NCBI GenBank assembly: GCA_964019695.1
Contig: OZ026524.1
Location: forward strand, 25,336,164 to 25,400,163
Source of the DNA: Loripinus fragilis
Lineage: Eukaryota > Mollusca > Bivalvia > Lucinida > Lucinidae
Direction: 5' to 3'
DNA length: 64,000 nucleotides
Part shown: positions 36,548-48,306 of the stretch, one piece after another
How the letters are laid out: the number at the start of each line of letters is the position of its first letter
How positions within the stretch are numbered: position 1 is the stretch's first letter
Made by a program: the position numbers and the translations under genes
The notes under the pieces: generated by a model
What the model saw: only the letters and a program-made list of their open reading frames with translations
Told to the model about the DNA's origin: nothing
Database searches by the model: none

Positions 36548-39500
36548 CAGGAGACTCTCAATCAGACAGCGGATGCAGGAGACTTTCTATCAGACAGCGT
36601 TTGCAGGAGACTGTCTATAAGACAGCGGATGCAGGAGACTCTCCATCAGACAGTGGATGCAGGAGACTCTCCATCAGACAGTGGATGCAGGAGTATCTCT
36701 ATCAGACATCGGATGCAGGAGACTCTCTATCAGACAGCGGATGCAGGAGACACTTTATCAGACAACGGATGCAGGAGTCTCTACATCAGACAGCGGATGT
36801 AGGAGTTTCTCCAGCAGACAGCGGATGCAGGAGTATCTACATCAGACAGCGGATACAGGAGATACTCTATCAGACAGCGGATTCAGGAGACTCTCTATCA
36901 GACAGCGTATGCAGAAGTCTCTCTATCAGATAGCGGATGCAGGAGACTTTCTATCAGACAGCGGATGCAGGGGACAACCTATCAGACAGCGGTTGCTGGA
37001 GACTCTCTATCAGACAGCGGATGCAGGAGGCACTCTATCAGACATCGGATGTAGACGACTCTCCATCAGACAGCGGATGCAGGAGACACTCTATCATTCA
37101 GCGGATGCAGGAGACTCTCTAAAAGACAGCGGATGCAGGAGACTCTCTATCAGACAGCGGATACAGGAGTCACTCTATCAGACAGCGGATGCAGGAGACT
37201 CTCTATCAGACAGCAGATGCAATAGACACTCTATCAGAACGGATGCAGGTGTATCTCCATCAGAGAGCGGATGCAGGAGACACTCTATCAGACAGCAGAT
37301 GAAGAAGTCTCCCCATCCGACAGCGGATGCAGGAGTATCAGCATCAGACAGCAGATGCAGGAGACGCTCTATCAGGCAGCGGATGCAGGAAAAACTCTAT
37401 CCGACAGCGGATGCAGGGGTCTCTCTATCAGACAGTGAATGCAGGAGACTCTCTATCAGACAGCTGATGCAAGAGACACTCTATCAGACAGTGGATGCAG
37501 AAGTCTCTCCATCCGACAGCGGACGCAGGAGAATCAGCATCTGACAGCAGATGCAGGAGACTCTGTATCAGACAGCGGATGCAGGAAACACTGTATCTGA
37601 CAGCGGATGCAGGGGTCTCTCTATCAGACAGCGGATGCAGGAGTCTCTCTATCAGACAGTGAATGCAGAAGACACTCAATCAGACAGCGGATGCAGGAGA
37701 CTCTCTATCAGATTGCGAATGCAGGAGTGTCTCTTTCAGACAGCTGATGCAGGGGACAACCTATCAGACAGCGGTTGCTGGAGACTCTCTATCAGACAGC
37801 GGATGCAGGAGGCACTCTATCAGACATCGGATGTAGACGACTCTCCATCAGACAGCGGATGCAGGAGACACTCTATCATTCAGCGGATGCAGGAGACTCT
37901 CTAAAAGACAGCGGATGCAGGAGACTCTCTATCAGACAGCGGATACAGGAGTCACTCTATCAGACAGCGGATGCAGGAGACTCTCTATCAGACAGCAGAT
38001 GCAATAGACACTCTATCAGAACGGATGCAGGTGTATCCCCATCAGAGAGCGGATGCAGGAGACACTCTATCAGACAGCAGATGAAGAAGTCTCTCCATCC
38101 GACAGCGGATGCAGGAGTATCAGCATCAGACAGCAGATGCAAGAGTCGCTCTATCAGGCAGCGGATGCAGGAAACACTCTATCCGACAGCGGATGCAGGG
38201 GTCTCTCTATCAGACAGTGAATGCAGGAGACTCTCTATCAGACAGCTGATGCAAGAGACACTCTATCAGACAGTGGATGCAGAAGTCTCTCCATCCGACA
38301 GCGGACGCAGGAGAATCAGCATCTGACAGCAGATGCAGGAGACTCTGTATCAGACAGCGGATGCAGGAAACACTGTATCTGACAGCGGATGCAGGGGTCT
38401 CTCTATCAGACAGCGGAAGCAGGAGTCTCTCTATCAGACAGTGAATGCAGAAGACACTCAATCAGACAGCGGATGCAGGAGACTCTCTATCAGATTGCGA
38501 ATGCAGGAGTGTCTCTATCAGACAGCTGATGCAGGAGACACTCTATCAGACAGCAGATGCAGGAGTATCTCAATCAGACAGAGGATGCAGAAGTTTCTCT
38601 ATCAGACAGCGGATGCAGAAGACTCTCCATCAGACAGCGGACGCAGGAGTATCTCCATCAGTCTCGCCATCAGACACTCAATCAGACAGCTGATACAGGA
38701 GACTCTCTATCAGACAGGGGATGCAGGAGACTTGTATCAGACAGCCGATGCAGGAGTCTCTCAATTAGACGGCAGATTCAGGAGTATCTCCATCAGACAA
38801 TGGATGCAGGAGTATCCCAATCAGACAGCGGATGCAGGAGACTCTCTATCAGACAGAGAATGCAGGAGACACTTTATCAGACAGCGGATGCAGGAGAGTC
38901 TCTATCAGAAACCGGATGCAGGTGTCTCTCTATCAAACAGCGGACTCAGGTGTCTCTCTATCAGACAGCGAATACAGGAGACTCTCCATCAGACAGCGGA
39001 TGCAGGAGTTTCTCCATCATACAGCGGGTACAGGAGACACTCAATTAGACAGCTGATACAGGAGACTCTCCATCAGACAGCGGATGCAGGAGACTCTCTA
39101 TCAGATAGCGGAAGCAGGAGACTCTCTATCAGACAGGGGATGCAGGAGACTCTCTATCAGACAGCGGATGCAGGAGACTTTGTATCAGACAGCCGATGCA
39201 GGAGTCTCTCCATCAGACAGCGGATGCAGGAGACTCTCTATCAGATAGCGGAAGCCAGAGACTCTCCATCAGACAGCGGACGCAGGAGTATCTCCATCAG
39301 ACAGCGGATGCAGAAGTCTCTCTATCAGACAGCGGATGCAGAAGACTCTCCATCAGACAGTGGATGCAGGAGACTTTATATCAGATATCGGATGCAGGAG
39401 ACTCTCTATCAGACAGCGGATACAGCAGTATCTCTATCAGACATCGGATGCAAGAGACTCACTATCAGACAGCGGATGCGGGAGACACTCTATCAGACAG

Positions 39501-41082
39501 CTGATGCAGGTGTCTCTCCATCAGACAGCGGATGTAGGAGTTTCTCCATTAGACAGCGGATGCAGGAGTATCTCCATCTGACAGCGGATGAAGGAGACAC
39601 TCTATCAGACAGCGGATGCATTAGGCCCTCTATCAGAAAGCGGATGCAGGAGACTCTCTATCAGACAGCGGATGCAGGAGAGTATCTATCAGACAGCGGT
39701 TGCAGGAGACTCTCTATAAGACAGCGGATGCATTAGAAATTTTAGCAGACAGCGGATGCAGGAGACTCTCAATCAGCGGATGAAGGAGACACCCTATCAG
39801 ACAGCGGATGCAGGAGACTTTCCATTAGACAGCGGATGCAGGAGTATCTCCATCAGACAGCGGATGCAGTAGGAACTCTATCAGACAGCGGATGCAGGAG
39901 ACTCTCTAACAGACAGCGGATGCAGGAGTCTCTCTATCAGTAAGCAGATGTAGAAAACTCTCTATCAGACAGCGGATGCAGGAGACACTCTCTCAGACAG
40001 CGGATGCATGAGAATATCCATCAGACAGCGGATGCAGGAGTTTCTCCATCAGACAGCGGGTACAGGAGACACTCAATCAGACAGCTAATACAGGAGACTC
40101 TCTCTCAGACAGCGGATGCAGGAGTCTCTCCATCAGACAGCGGATGCAGAAGTATCTCCATCAGACAGCTGATGCAGGAGTTTCTCCATCAGGCATCGGG
40201 TACAGGAGACACTCAATCAGACAGCTGATACAGGAGACTCTCTATCAGGCAGCGGATGCAGGAGAGTCTCTATCAGATAGCGGATGCAGGAGACACTTTA
40301 TCAGACAGCGGATGCAGGAGAGTCTCGATAAGAAAGCGGATGCATGTGTCTCTCTATCAAACAGCGGATTCAGTGTCTCTCTATCAGACAGCGGATGCAG
40401 GAGACTCTCTTTCAGACAGCTGATGCAGGAGACTCTCTATCAGACAGCAGATGCAGGAGTCTTGATATCAGACATCGGAAGTAGGAGATACTCTTTTAGA
40501 CAGCTGATGCAGGAGACACTTTATCAGACAGCGGATGCAGGAGTCTCTTTATCAGGCAGCGGATGCAGGAGATAATATTTTAGACAGCGGATGCAGAATT
40601 CTCTCCATTAGACAGCAGATGCAGGAGATACTCTATCAGACAGCAGATGCAGAAGTCTATATATCAGACAGCGTATGCAGGAGTCATTTCATCAGACAGC
40701 GATTGCAGGAGACAATCTATCAGCCAGCGGTTGCACGAGTCTCTTTATCAGACAGCGGATGCAGGAGTCTCTCTATCAGACAGCGGATGCAGGACGCATT
40801 TTATCAGGAGTCTTGTGCAGGAGTTCCTCTATGAGACATCGGATGCAGTAGACACTCTATCACAATGGTGATGCAGACTCTCTCTATTAGACATCAGATG
40901 CAGGACTCTCTCTCTTATAGAATATAGACAGCTGATGCAGGAGTCACTCTACCAGACAGCGACTGAATGAGACACTTTATCAGACAACAGATGCAGTACT
41001 CTCTATACAAAACAGCCGATGCTAGACTCTCTCTAGCAGAAAGCGGATGCAGGAGTCTCTGCATGTATATCAGACAGCAGGT
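36548..41082 (+). repeat. 28-bp satellite array between the insertion and S5
   Basis: The array resumes in the same phase and orientation as at 32986. It includes the 782-bp tandem duplication (36971-38520). From about 40571 it is the complete ~510-bp pre-spacer module. Some units carry CATTAGAAATT or GATGCATTAG variants that also occur at about 12710, 15780, 16336, 20640, 54350, 56710 and 60140. Confidence 0.93.
36971..38520 (+). repeat. 782-bp tandem duplication, two nearly identical copies
   Basis: Copy 1 starts GGGACAACCTATCAG at 36971 and copy 2 the same at 37753. Each passes in the same order through TATCATTCAGCGG, CTCTAAAAGACAGC, ATCAGAACGGATG, GATGAAGAAGTCTC and CGGACGCAGGAGAATCAGC. 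Few differences are visible over about 750 bp, so this looks like one of the most recent block duplications in the window. 782 is 28 units of 28 bp less 2 bp. Confidence 0.88.
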
Positions 41083-41255
41083 GCAATAAAAACTATTGGG
41101 TGCAATTTTCTCGCTTTTGAATAACTTATTTACCCTTAAGTATACAGAGCTGACTTGTATACTCTATCTAGAGCTTGAAAGCATCCATTGAGGGTCAGGG
41201 ACTTGGCTCTAAATGAAGTGGCTTAAAGACATTTTGTGCAGAAATCAGACCGGAT
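41083..41255 (+). repeat. Array spacer S5 (173 bp)
   Basis: A near-identical spacer copy. It has CCCTTAAGTATACAG where the others have CCCTGAAGTATACAG; the 8-bp inverted repeat is intact. It is followed by ATGCAGGTATCTCCCTATC as in the other copies. Confidence 0.92.
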
Positions 41256-44033
41256 ATGCAGGTATCTCCCTATCAGACATGGGATGCAGGACATTATCAG
41301 ACAACGGATGTAGGAGAAACTCTAATAGACAGGAGATGCAAGAGTCTCTATCAGACAGTGGGTGCAGGAGAAACTCTATCAGAGAGGAGATGCAGGAGTA
41401 TCTCAATCAGACAGCGGATGCAGGAGACACTCCATCAGACAGGAAATGCAGGTTTCTCTCTATCAGACAGCGAATGCAGGAGAAACTCTCAGACACTCTC
41501 AGACAGCTGATGCAGGAGTCTCTCTATCAAGCAGCGGATGCAGGAAACTCTCTATCTGACAGCGGATGCAGGAGACTCTATCAGACAGCGGATGCAGGAG
41601 ACACTCTATCAGACAGCAGATGCAGAAGTATCTCAATCAGACAGAGGATGCAGAAGTTTCTCTATCAGACAGTGGATTCAGAAGACTCTCCATCAGACAG
41701 GGGACGCAGGAGTATCTCCATCAGACAGCGGATGCAGAAGTCTCTCTATCAGACAGCGGATGCTGGGACTCTCCATCAGACAGCGGATGCAGGAGACTTT
41801 CTATCAGATATCGGATGCAGGAGACTCTCTATCAGACAGCGGATGCAGCAGTATCTCTATCAGACATCGGATGCAAGAGACTCACTATCAGACAGTGGAT
41901 GCAGGAGACACTCTATTAGACAGCTGATGCTGTTGTCTCTCCATCAGACAGCGGATGTAGGAGTTTCTCCATTAGACAGCGGATGCAGGAGTATCTCCAT
42001 CTGACAGCGGATGAAGGACACAGTCTATCAGACAGCGGATGCATTAGGCCCTCTATCAGACAGCGGATGCGGGACACTTTCTATCAGACAGCGGATGCAG
42101 GAGATTATCTATCAGACAGCGGTTGCAGGAGACTCTCTATTAGACAGCGGATGCATTAGAAATTCCAGCAGACAGCGGATGCAGGAGACTCTCAATCAGA
42201 CAGTGGATGCAGGAGGCACCCTATCAGACAGCGGATGCAGGAGACTCTCTAACAGACAGCGGATGCAGGAGTATCTCTATCAGTAAGCGGATGTAGAAGA
42301 CTCTCTATCAGACAGCGGATGCAGGAGACACTCTCTCAGACAGCAGATGCATGAGTATCTCCATCAGACAGCGGATGCAGGAGTTTCTCCATCAGACAGC
42401 GGGTACAGGAGACACTCAATCAGACAGCTGATACAGGAGACTCTCTATCAGGCAGCGGATGCAGGAGACTCTCTTTCAGATAGGGGAAGCAGGAGACTCT
42501 CTATTAGACAGGGGACGCAGGAGACTCTCTATCAGACAGCGGATGCAGGAGACTTTGTATCAGACAGCCGATGCAGGAGTCTCTCCATTAGACAGCAGAT
42601 TCAGGAGTATCTCCATCAGACAATGGATGCAGGAGTATCCCAATCAGACAGCGGATGCAGGAGACTCTCTATCAGACAGCGGATGCAGGAGACACTTTAT
42701 CAGACAGTGGATGCAGGAGATCTCTATCGGAAAACGGATGCAGGTGTCTCTCTATCAAACAGCGGATTCAGGTGTCTCTCTATCAGACAGCGATTGCAGG
42801 AGTAATTCCATCAGACAGCCGATGCAGGAGTTTCTCCATCATACAGTGGGTACAGGAGACACTCAATCAGACAGCTGATACAGGAGACTCTCCATCAGAC
42901 AGCGGATGCAGGACACTCTCTATCAGATAGCGGAAGCAGGAGACTCTCTATCAGACAGGGGATGCAGGAGACTCTCTATCAGACAGCGGATGCAGGAGAC
43001 TTTGTATCAGACAGCCGATGCAGGAGGCTCTCCAATAGAAAACAGATTCAGGAGTATCTCCATCAGACAATGGATGCAGGAGTATCCCAATCAGACAGCG
43101 GATGCATGAGACTCTCTATCAGATAGCGGATGCAGGAGACACTTTATCAGACAGCGGATGCAGGAGAGTCTCTATCAGAAAGCGGATGCAGGTGTCTCTC
43201 TATCAAACAGCGGATTCAGGTGTCTCTCTATCAGACAGCGGATGCAGGAGACACTCTCTCAGACAGCGGATGCAGGAGTGTCTCCATCAGACAGCGGATG
43301 CAGGAGTATCTCCATCAGACAGCGGATGCAGGAGTTTCTCCATCAATGTAGGAGACTCTCTTTCAGACAGCGAATGCAGGAGACTCTCTATCAGACAGCG
43401 GATGCAGGAGTCTCGATATCAGACAGCGGAAGCAGGAGATACTCTTTTAGACAGCTGATGCAGGAGACACTTTATCAGACAGCGGATGCAGGAGTCTCTC
43501 TATCAGGCAGCGGATGCAGAAGATAATCTTTTAGACAGCGGATGCAGGATTCTCTCCATTAGACAGCGGATGCAGGAGATACTCTATCAGACAGCAGATG
43601 CAGAAGTCTCTATATCAGACAGCGTATGCAGGAGTCATTTCATCAGACAGCGATTGCAGGAGACAATCTATCAGCCAGCGGTTGCACAAGTCTCTTTATC
43701 AGACAGCGGATGCAGGAGTCTCTCTATCAGAAAGCGGATGCAGGACGCATTTTATCAGGAGTCTTGTGCAGGAGTTCCTCTATGAGACATCGGATGTAGT
43801 CGACACTCTATCACAATGGCGATGCAGACTCTCTCTATTAGACATCAGATGCAGGACTCTCTCTCTTATAGAATATAGACAGCTGATGCAGGAGTCACTC
43901 TACCAGACAGCGACTGAATGAGACACTTTATCAGACAACAGATGCAGTACTCTCTATACAAAACAGCCGATGCTAGACCCTCTCTAGCAGAAAGCGGATG
44001 CAGGAGTCTCTGCATGTATATCAGACAGCAGGT
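41256..44033 (+). repeat. 28-bp satellite array between S5 and S6
   Basis: The post-spacer module, regular units, and a complete ~510-bp pre-spacer module starting at 43522. The S5-to-S6 distance is 2951 bp. Many units match those of 28.5-30.2 and 38.7-40.8 kb in order, as expected if whole spacer-to-spacer blocks were copied and then trimmed. Confidence 0.93.
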
Positions 44034-44206
44034 GCAATAAAAACTATTGGGTGCAATTTTCTCGCTTTTGAATAACTTTTTTACCCTGAAGTATACAGAG
44101 CTGACTTGTATACTCTATCTAGAGCTAGAAAGCATCCATTGAGGGTCAGGGACTTGGCTCTAAATGAAGTGGCTTGAAGACATTTTGCGCAGAAATCAGA
44201 CCGGAT
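44034..44206 (+). repeat. Array spacer S6 (173 bp)
   Basis: A near-identical spacer. It has TTGAATAACTTTTTTACC and AGAGCTAGAAAGC variants, and shares TTGCGCAGAAATCAG and GGCTTGA(A/G)GAC with S7. S6 and S7 are therefore closest to each other. Confidence 0.92.
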
Positions 44207-47200
44207 ATGCAGGTATATCCCTATCAGACATGGGATGCAGGACTTTATCAGACAACGGATGTAGGAGAAACTCTAATAGACAGGAGATGCAAGAGTCTCT
44301 ATCAGACAGTGGATGCAGGAGAAACTCTATCAGAGAGGAGATGCAGGAGTATCTCAATCAGACAGCGAATGCAGGAGACACTCTCAGACACTCTCAGAAA
44401 GCTGATGCAGGAGTCTCTCTATCAGACAGCGAATGCAGGAGATAATCTTTCAATCAGCGGATGCAGGTGTCTCTCTATCAAACAGCGGATGCAGGAGACT
44501 CTCTATCTGACAGCGGATGCAGGAGACTCTATCGGACAGCGGATGCAGGAGTCTCTCTATCAGACAGCGGATGCAGGAGTATCAGCATCAGACAGCGGAT
44601 GCATGAGTATCTCTATCAGACAGCAGATGTAGGAGACTCTCTATCAGACAGCGGATGCAGACGACTCTCTATCAGACAGCGGATACAGGAGTGACTCTAT
44701 CGGACAGCGGATACAGGAGACTCTCTATTAGACACCAGATGCAAGAGACACTCTATCAGACAGCGGATGCAGGAGTATCTCCATCAGACAGCGGATGCAG
44801 GAGTCTCTCTACTATCAAACAGCGGATGCAGGAGACTCTCTATCAGACAGCGGATACAGGAGTGACTCTATCAGACAGCGGATACAGGAGACTCTCTATC
44901 AGACACCAGATGCAAGAGACACTCTATCAGACAGCGGATGCAGGAGTATCTCCATCAGACAGCGGATGCAGGAGTCTCTCTACTATCAAACAGCGGATGC
45001 AGGAGACTCTCTATCAGACAGCGAATACATGAGTGATTCTATCAGACAGCGGATGAAGGAGACTCTCTATCAGACAGCCGATGCAGAAGACACTCTATCA
45101 GACAGCGGTCCATCAGACAGCCGATGCATGAGACTCTCTAGCAGACAGTGGATGCAGTAGACTCTCTACCAGACAGCGGATGCAGGAAACACTCTATCAG
45201 ACAGCGGATGCAGGAGTCTCTCAATCAGACAGCAGATGCAGGAATTACACCATAAGACAGCAGATGCGGGAGACACTCTATCAGACAGCGGATGTAGGAG
45301 ACTCTCTATCAGACAAGGGATGCAGGAGACTCTCTATCGGAGAGCGGATGCATTAGTCTCTGTATCAGACAATGGATGCATGAGACAGTCTATCAGACAG
45401 GGTATGCAGGAGTCTCTCAATCAGACAGAGGATGCAGGAGGCGCTCCATCAGACAGCGGATGTAGGAGTTTCTCCATCAGACATCGGATGCAGGAGACTC
45501 TCTATCAGACAGCAGATGCAGGGGACACTCTAACTGACAGCGGATGCAGGAGTCCCTCTATCAGACAGGGGATGCAGGAATCTCTATATCAGACAGCGAA
45601 TGCAATAGAATCTCTATCAGACAGCGGATGCAGGACACTCTCTATCAGACAGCGGATGCAGGAGTACATCTATCAGGGATCAGATGCAGGAGACACTCTA
45701 TCAGACACCCGGATACAGGAGATTCTCCATCAGACATCGGATGCAGAAGTCTCTCTGTCAGACAGCGGATGCAGGAGTCTCTCCATCAGACAGCGGATGC
45801 AGGAGTCTCTCCATCAGACAGCGGATACAGGAGTAATTTCTTCAGACAGCGGATGCAGGAGTATCTCTATCAGACTGCTGATGCAGGAGACACTCTATCA
45901 GACAGCGGATGCGGGAGACTCTCAATCAGACAGCGGATGCAGGAGACTTTCTATCAGACAGCGTATGCAGGAGACTCTCTCTCAGACAGTGGATGCAGGA
46001 GTATCTCTATCAGACATCAGATGCAGGAGACTCTCTATCAGACAGCGGATGCAGGAGACACTCTATCAGGCAGCGGATGCAGGAGTCTCTCCATCAGACA
46101 GCGGATGTAGGAGTTTCTCTAGCAGACAGCGGATGCAGGAGTATCTACATCAGACAGCGTATGCAGAAGTCTCATTATCAGACAGCGGATGCAGGGGACT
46201 TTCTATCAGACAGCGGATGCAGGGGACAATCTATCAGAATGGATGCAGGTGTATCTCCCTCAGAGAGCGGATGCAAGAGTATCTCTATCAGACAGCGGAT
46301 ACAGGAATCACTCTATTAGACAGCGGATGCAGTAGACTCTCTATCAGACAGCAGATGCAAGAGACACTCTATCAGACAACGGATGCAGGAGTATCAGCAT
46401 CAGACAGTAGATGCAGGAGACTCTCTATCAGGCAGCGGATGCAGGAAACACTCTATCTGACAGCGGATGCAGGGGTCTCTCTATCAAACAGCGGATGCAG
46501 GAGACTCTCTATCAGACAGCTGATGCAGGAGACATTCTGTCAGACAGCGGATGCAGAAGTCTTACCATCCGACAGCGGATGCAGGAGTATCAGCATCAGA
46601 CAGCAGATGCAATAGACTCTCTATCAGACAGCGGATGCAGGAAACACTCTATTGGACAGCGGATGCAGGGGTCTCTCTATCAAACAGCGAATGCAGAAGA
46701 CACTCAATGAGAGAGCGGATGCAGGAGACTTTCTATCAGATAGCGGATGCAGGAGTGTCTCTATCAGACAGCAGATGCAGGAGACACTCTATCAGACAGC
46801 AGATACAGGAGTATGTCAATCAGACAGAGGATGCAGAAGACTCTCTCTCAGACAGTGGATGCAGGAGTATCTCTATCAGACATCGGATGCAGGAGACTCT
46901 CTATCAGACAGCGGATGCAGGAGACTCTCTATCAGACAACGGATGCAGGAGACACTCCATCCGACAGCTGATGCAGGAGTATCAGCATCAGGCAGCAGAT
47001 GCAGGAGACTCTCTATCAGGCAGCAGATGCAGGAAACACTCTATCTGACAGCGGATGCAGGGGTCTCTCTATCAGACAGCGAATGCAGGAGACTCTCTAT
47101 CAGACAGCTCATGCAGGAGACACTTTATCAGACAGTGGATGCAGAAAACTCTCCATCCAACAGCGGACGCAGGAGTATCAGCATCAGACAGCAGATGCAG

Positions 47201-48132
47201 GAGACTCTCTATCAGATAGCGGACACAGGAAACACTCTATCTGACAGCGGATGCAGGGGTCTCTCTATCAGACAGCGGATGCAGGAGTCTCACTATCAGA
47301 CAGCGAATGCAGAAGACACTCAATCAGACAGCCGATGCAGGAGACTCTCTATCAGATAGCGGATGCAGGAGTGTCTATATCAGACAGCTGATGCAGGAGA
47401 CACACTATCAGACAGCAGATGCAGGAGTATCTCAATCAGACAGAGGATGCAGAAGTTTTTCTATCAGAAAGCGGATGCAGAAAACTCTCCATCAGACAGC
47501 GGACGCAGGAGTATCTCCATCAGACAGCGGATGCAGAAGTCTCTCTATCAGACAGCATATGCAGAAGACTCTCCATCAGACAGCGGATGCAGGAGACTTT
47601 CTATCAGATATCGGATGCAGGAGACTTTCTATCAGACAGCGGATGCAGCAGTATCTCTATCAGACAGCGGATGCAGGAGATACTCTATCAGACAGCAGAT
47701 GCAGAAGTCTCTATATCAGACAGCGTATGCAGGAGTCATTTCATCAGACAGCGATTGCAGAAGACAATCTATCAACCAGCGGTTGCACGAGTCTCTTTAT
47801 CAGACAGCGGATGCAGGAGTCTCTCTATCAGACAGCGGATGCAAGACGCGTTTTATCAGGAGTCTTGTGCAGGAGTTCCTCTATGAGACATCGGATGCAG
47901 TAGACACTATCACAATGATGATGCAGACTCTCTCTATTAGACATCAGATGCAGGACTCTCTGTCTTATAGAATATAGACAGCTGATGCAGGAGTCACTCT
48001 ACCAGACAGCGACTGAATGAGACACTTTATCAGACAACAGATGCAGTACTCTCTATACAAAACAGCCGATGCTAGACCCTCTCTAGCAGAAAGCGGATGC
48101 AGGAGTCTCTGCATGTATATTAGACAGCAGGT
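44207..48132 (+). repeat. 28-bp satellite array between S6 and S7
   Basis: The post-spacer module lacks the TCCATCAGACAGGAAATGCAGG unit seen after S5 and S7. A ~170-bp stretch near 44690-45010 is repeated in tandem, tagged by CTCTACTATCAAACAGCGG at about 44813 and 44985. The pre-spacer module runs to 48132. It lacks the GATAATCTTTT start but keeps the later landmarks. Confidence 0.92.
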
Positions 48133-48306
48133 GCAATAAAAAACTATTGGGTGCAATTTTCTCGCTTTTGAATAACTTATTTACCCTGAAGTATACAGAG
48201 CTGTTTTGTATACCATATCTAGTGCTTGAAAGCATCCATTGAGGGTCAGGGACTTGGATCTAAATGAAGTGGCTTGAGGACATTTTGCGCAGAAATCAGA
48301 CCGGAT
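48133..48306 (+). repeat. Array spacer S7 (174 bp)
   Basis: The last spacer in the window. The second arm of the inverted repeat is damaged (TGTATACC for TGTATACT) and there are nearby changes (AGCTGTTTTGTATACC, CTAGTGCTTG). Confidence 0.92.
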
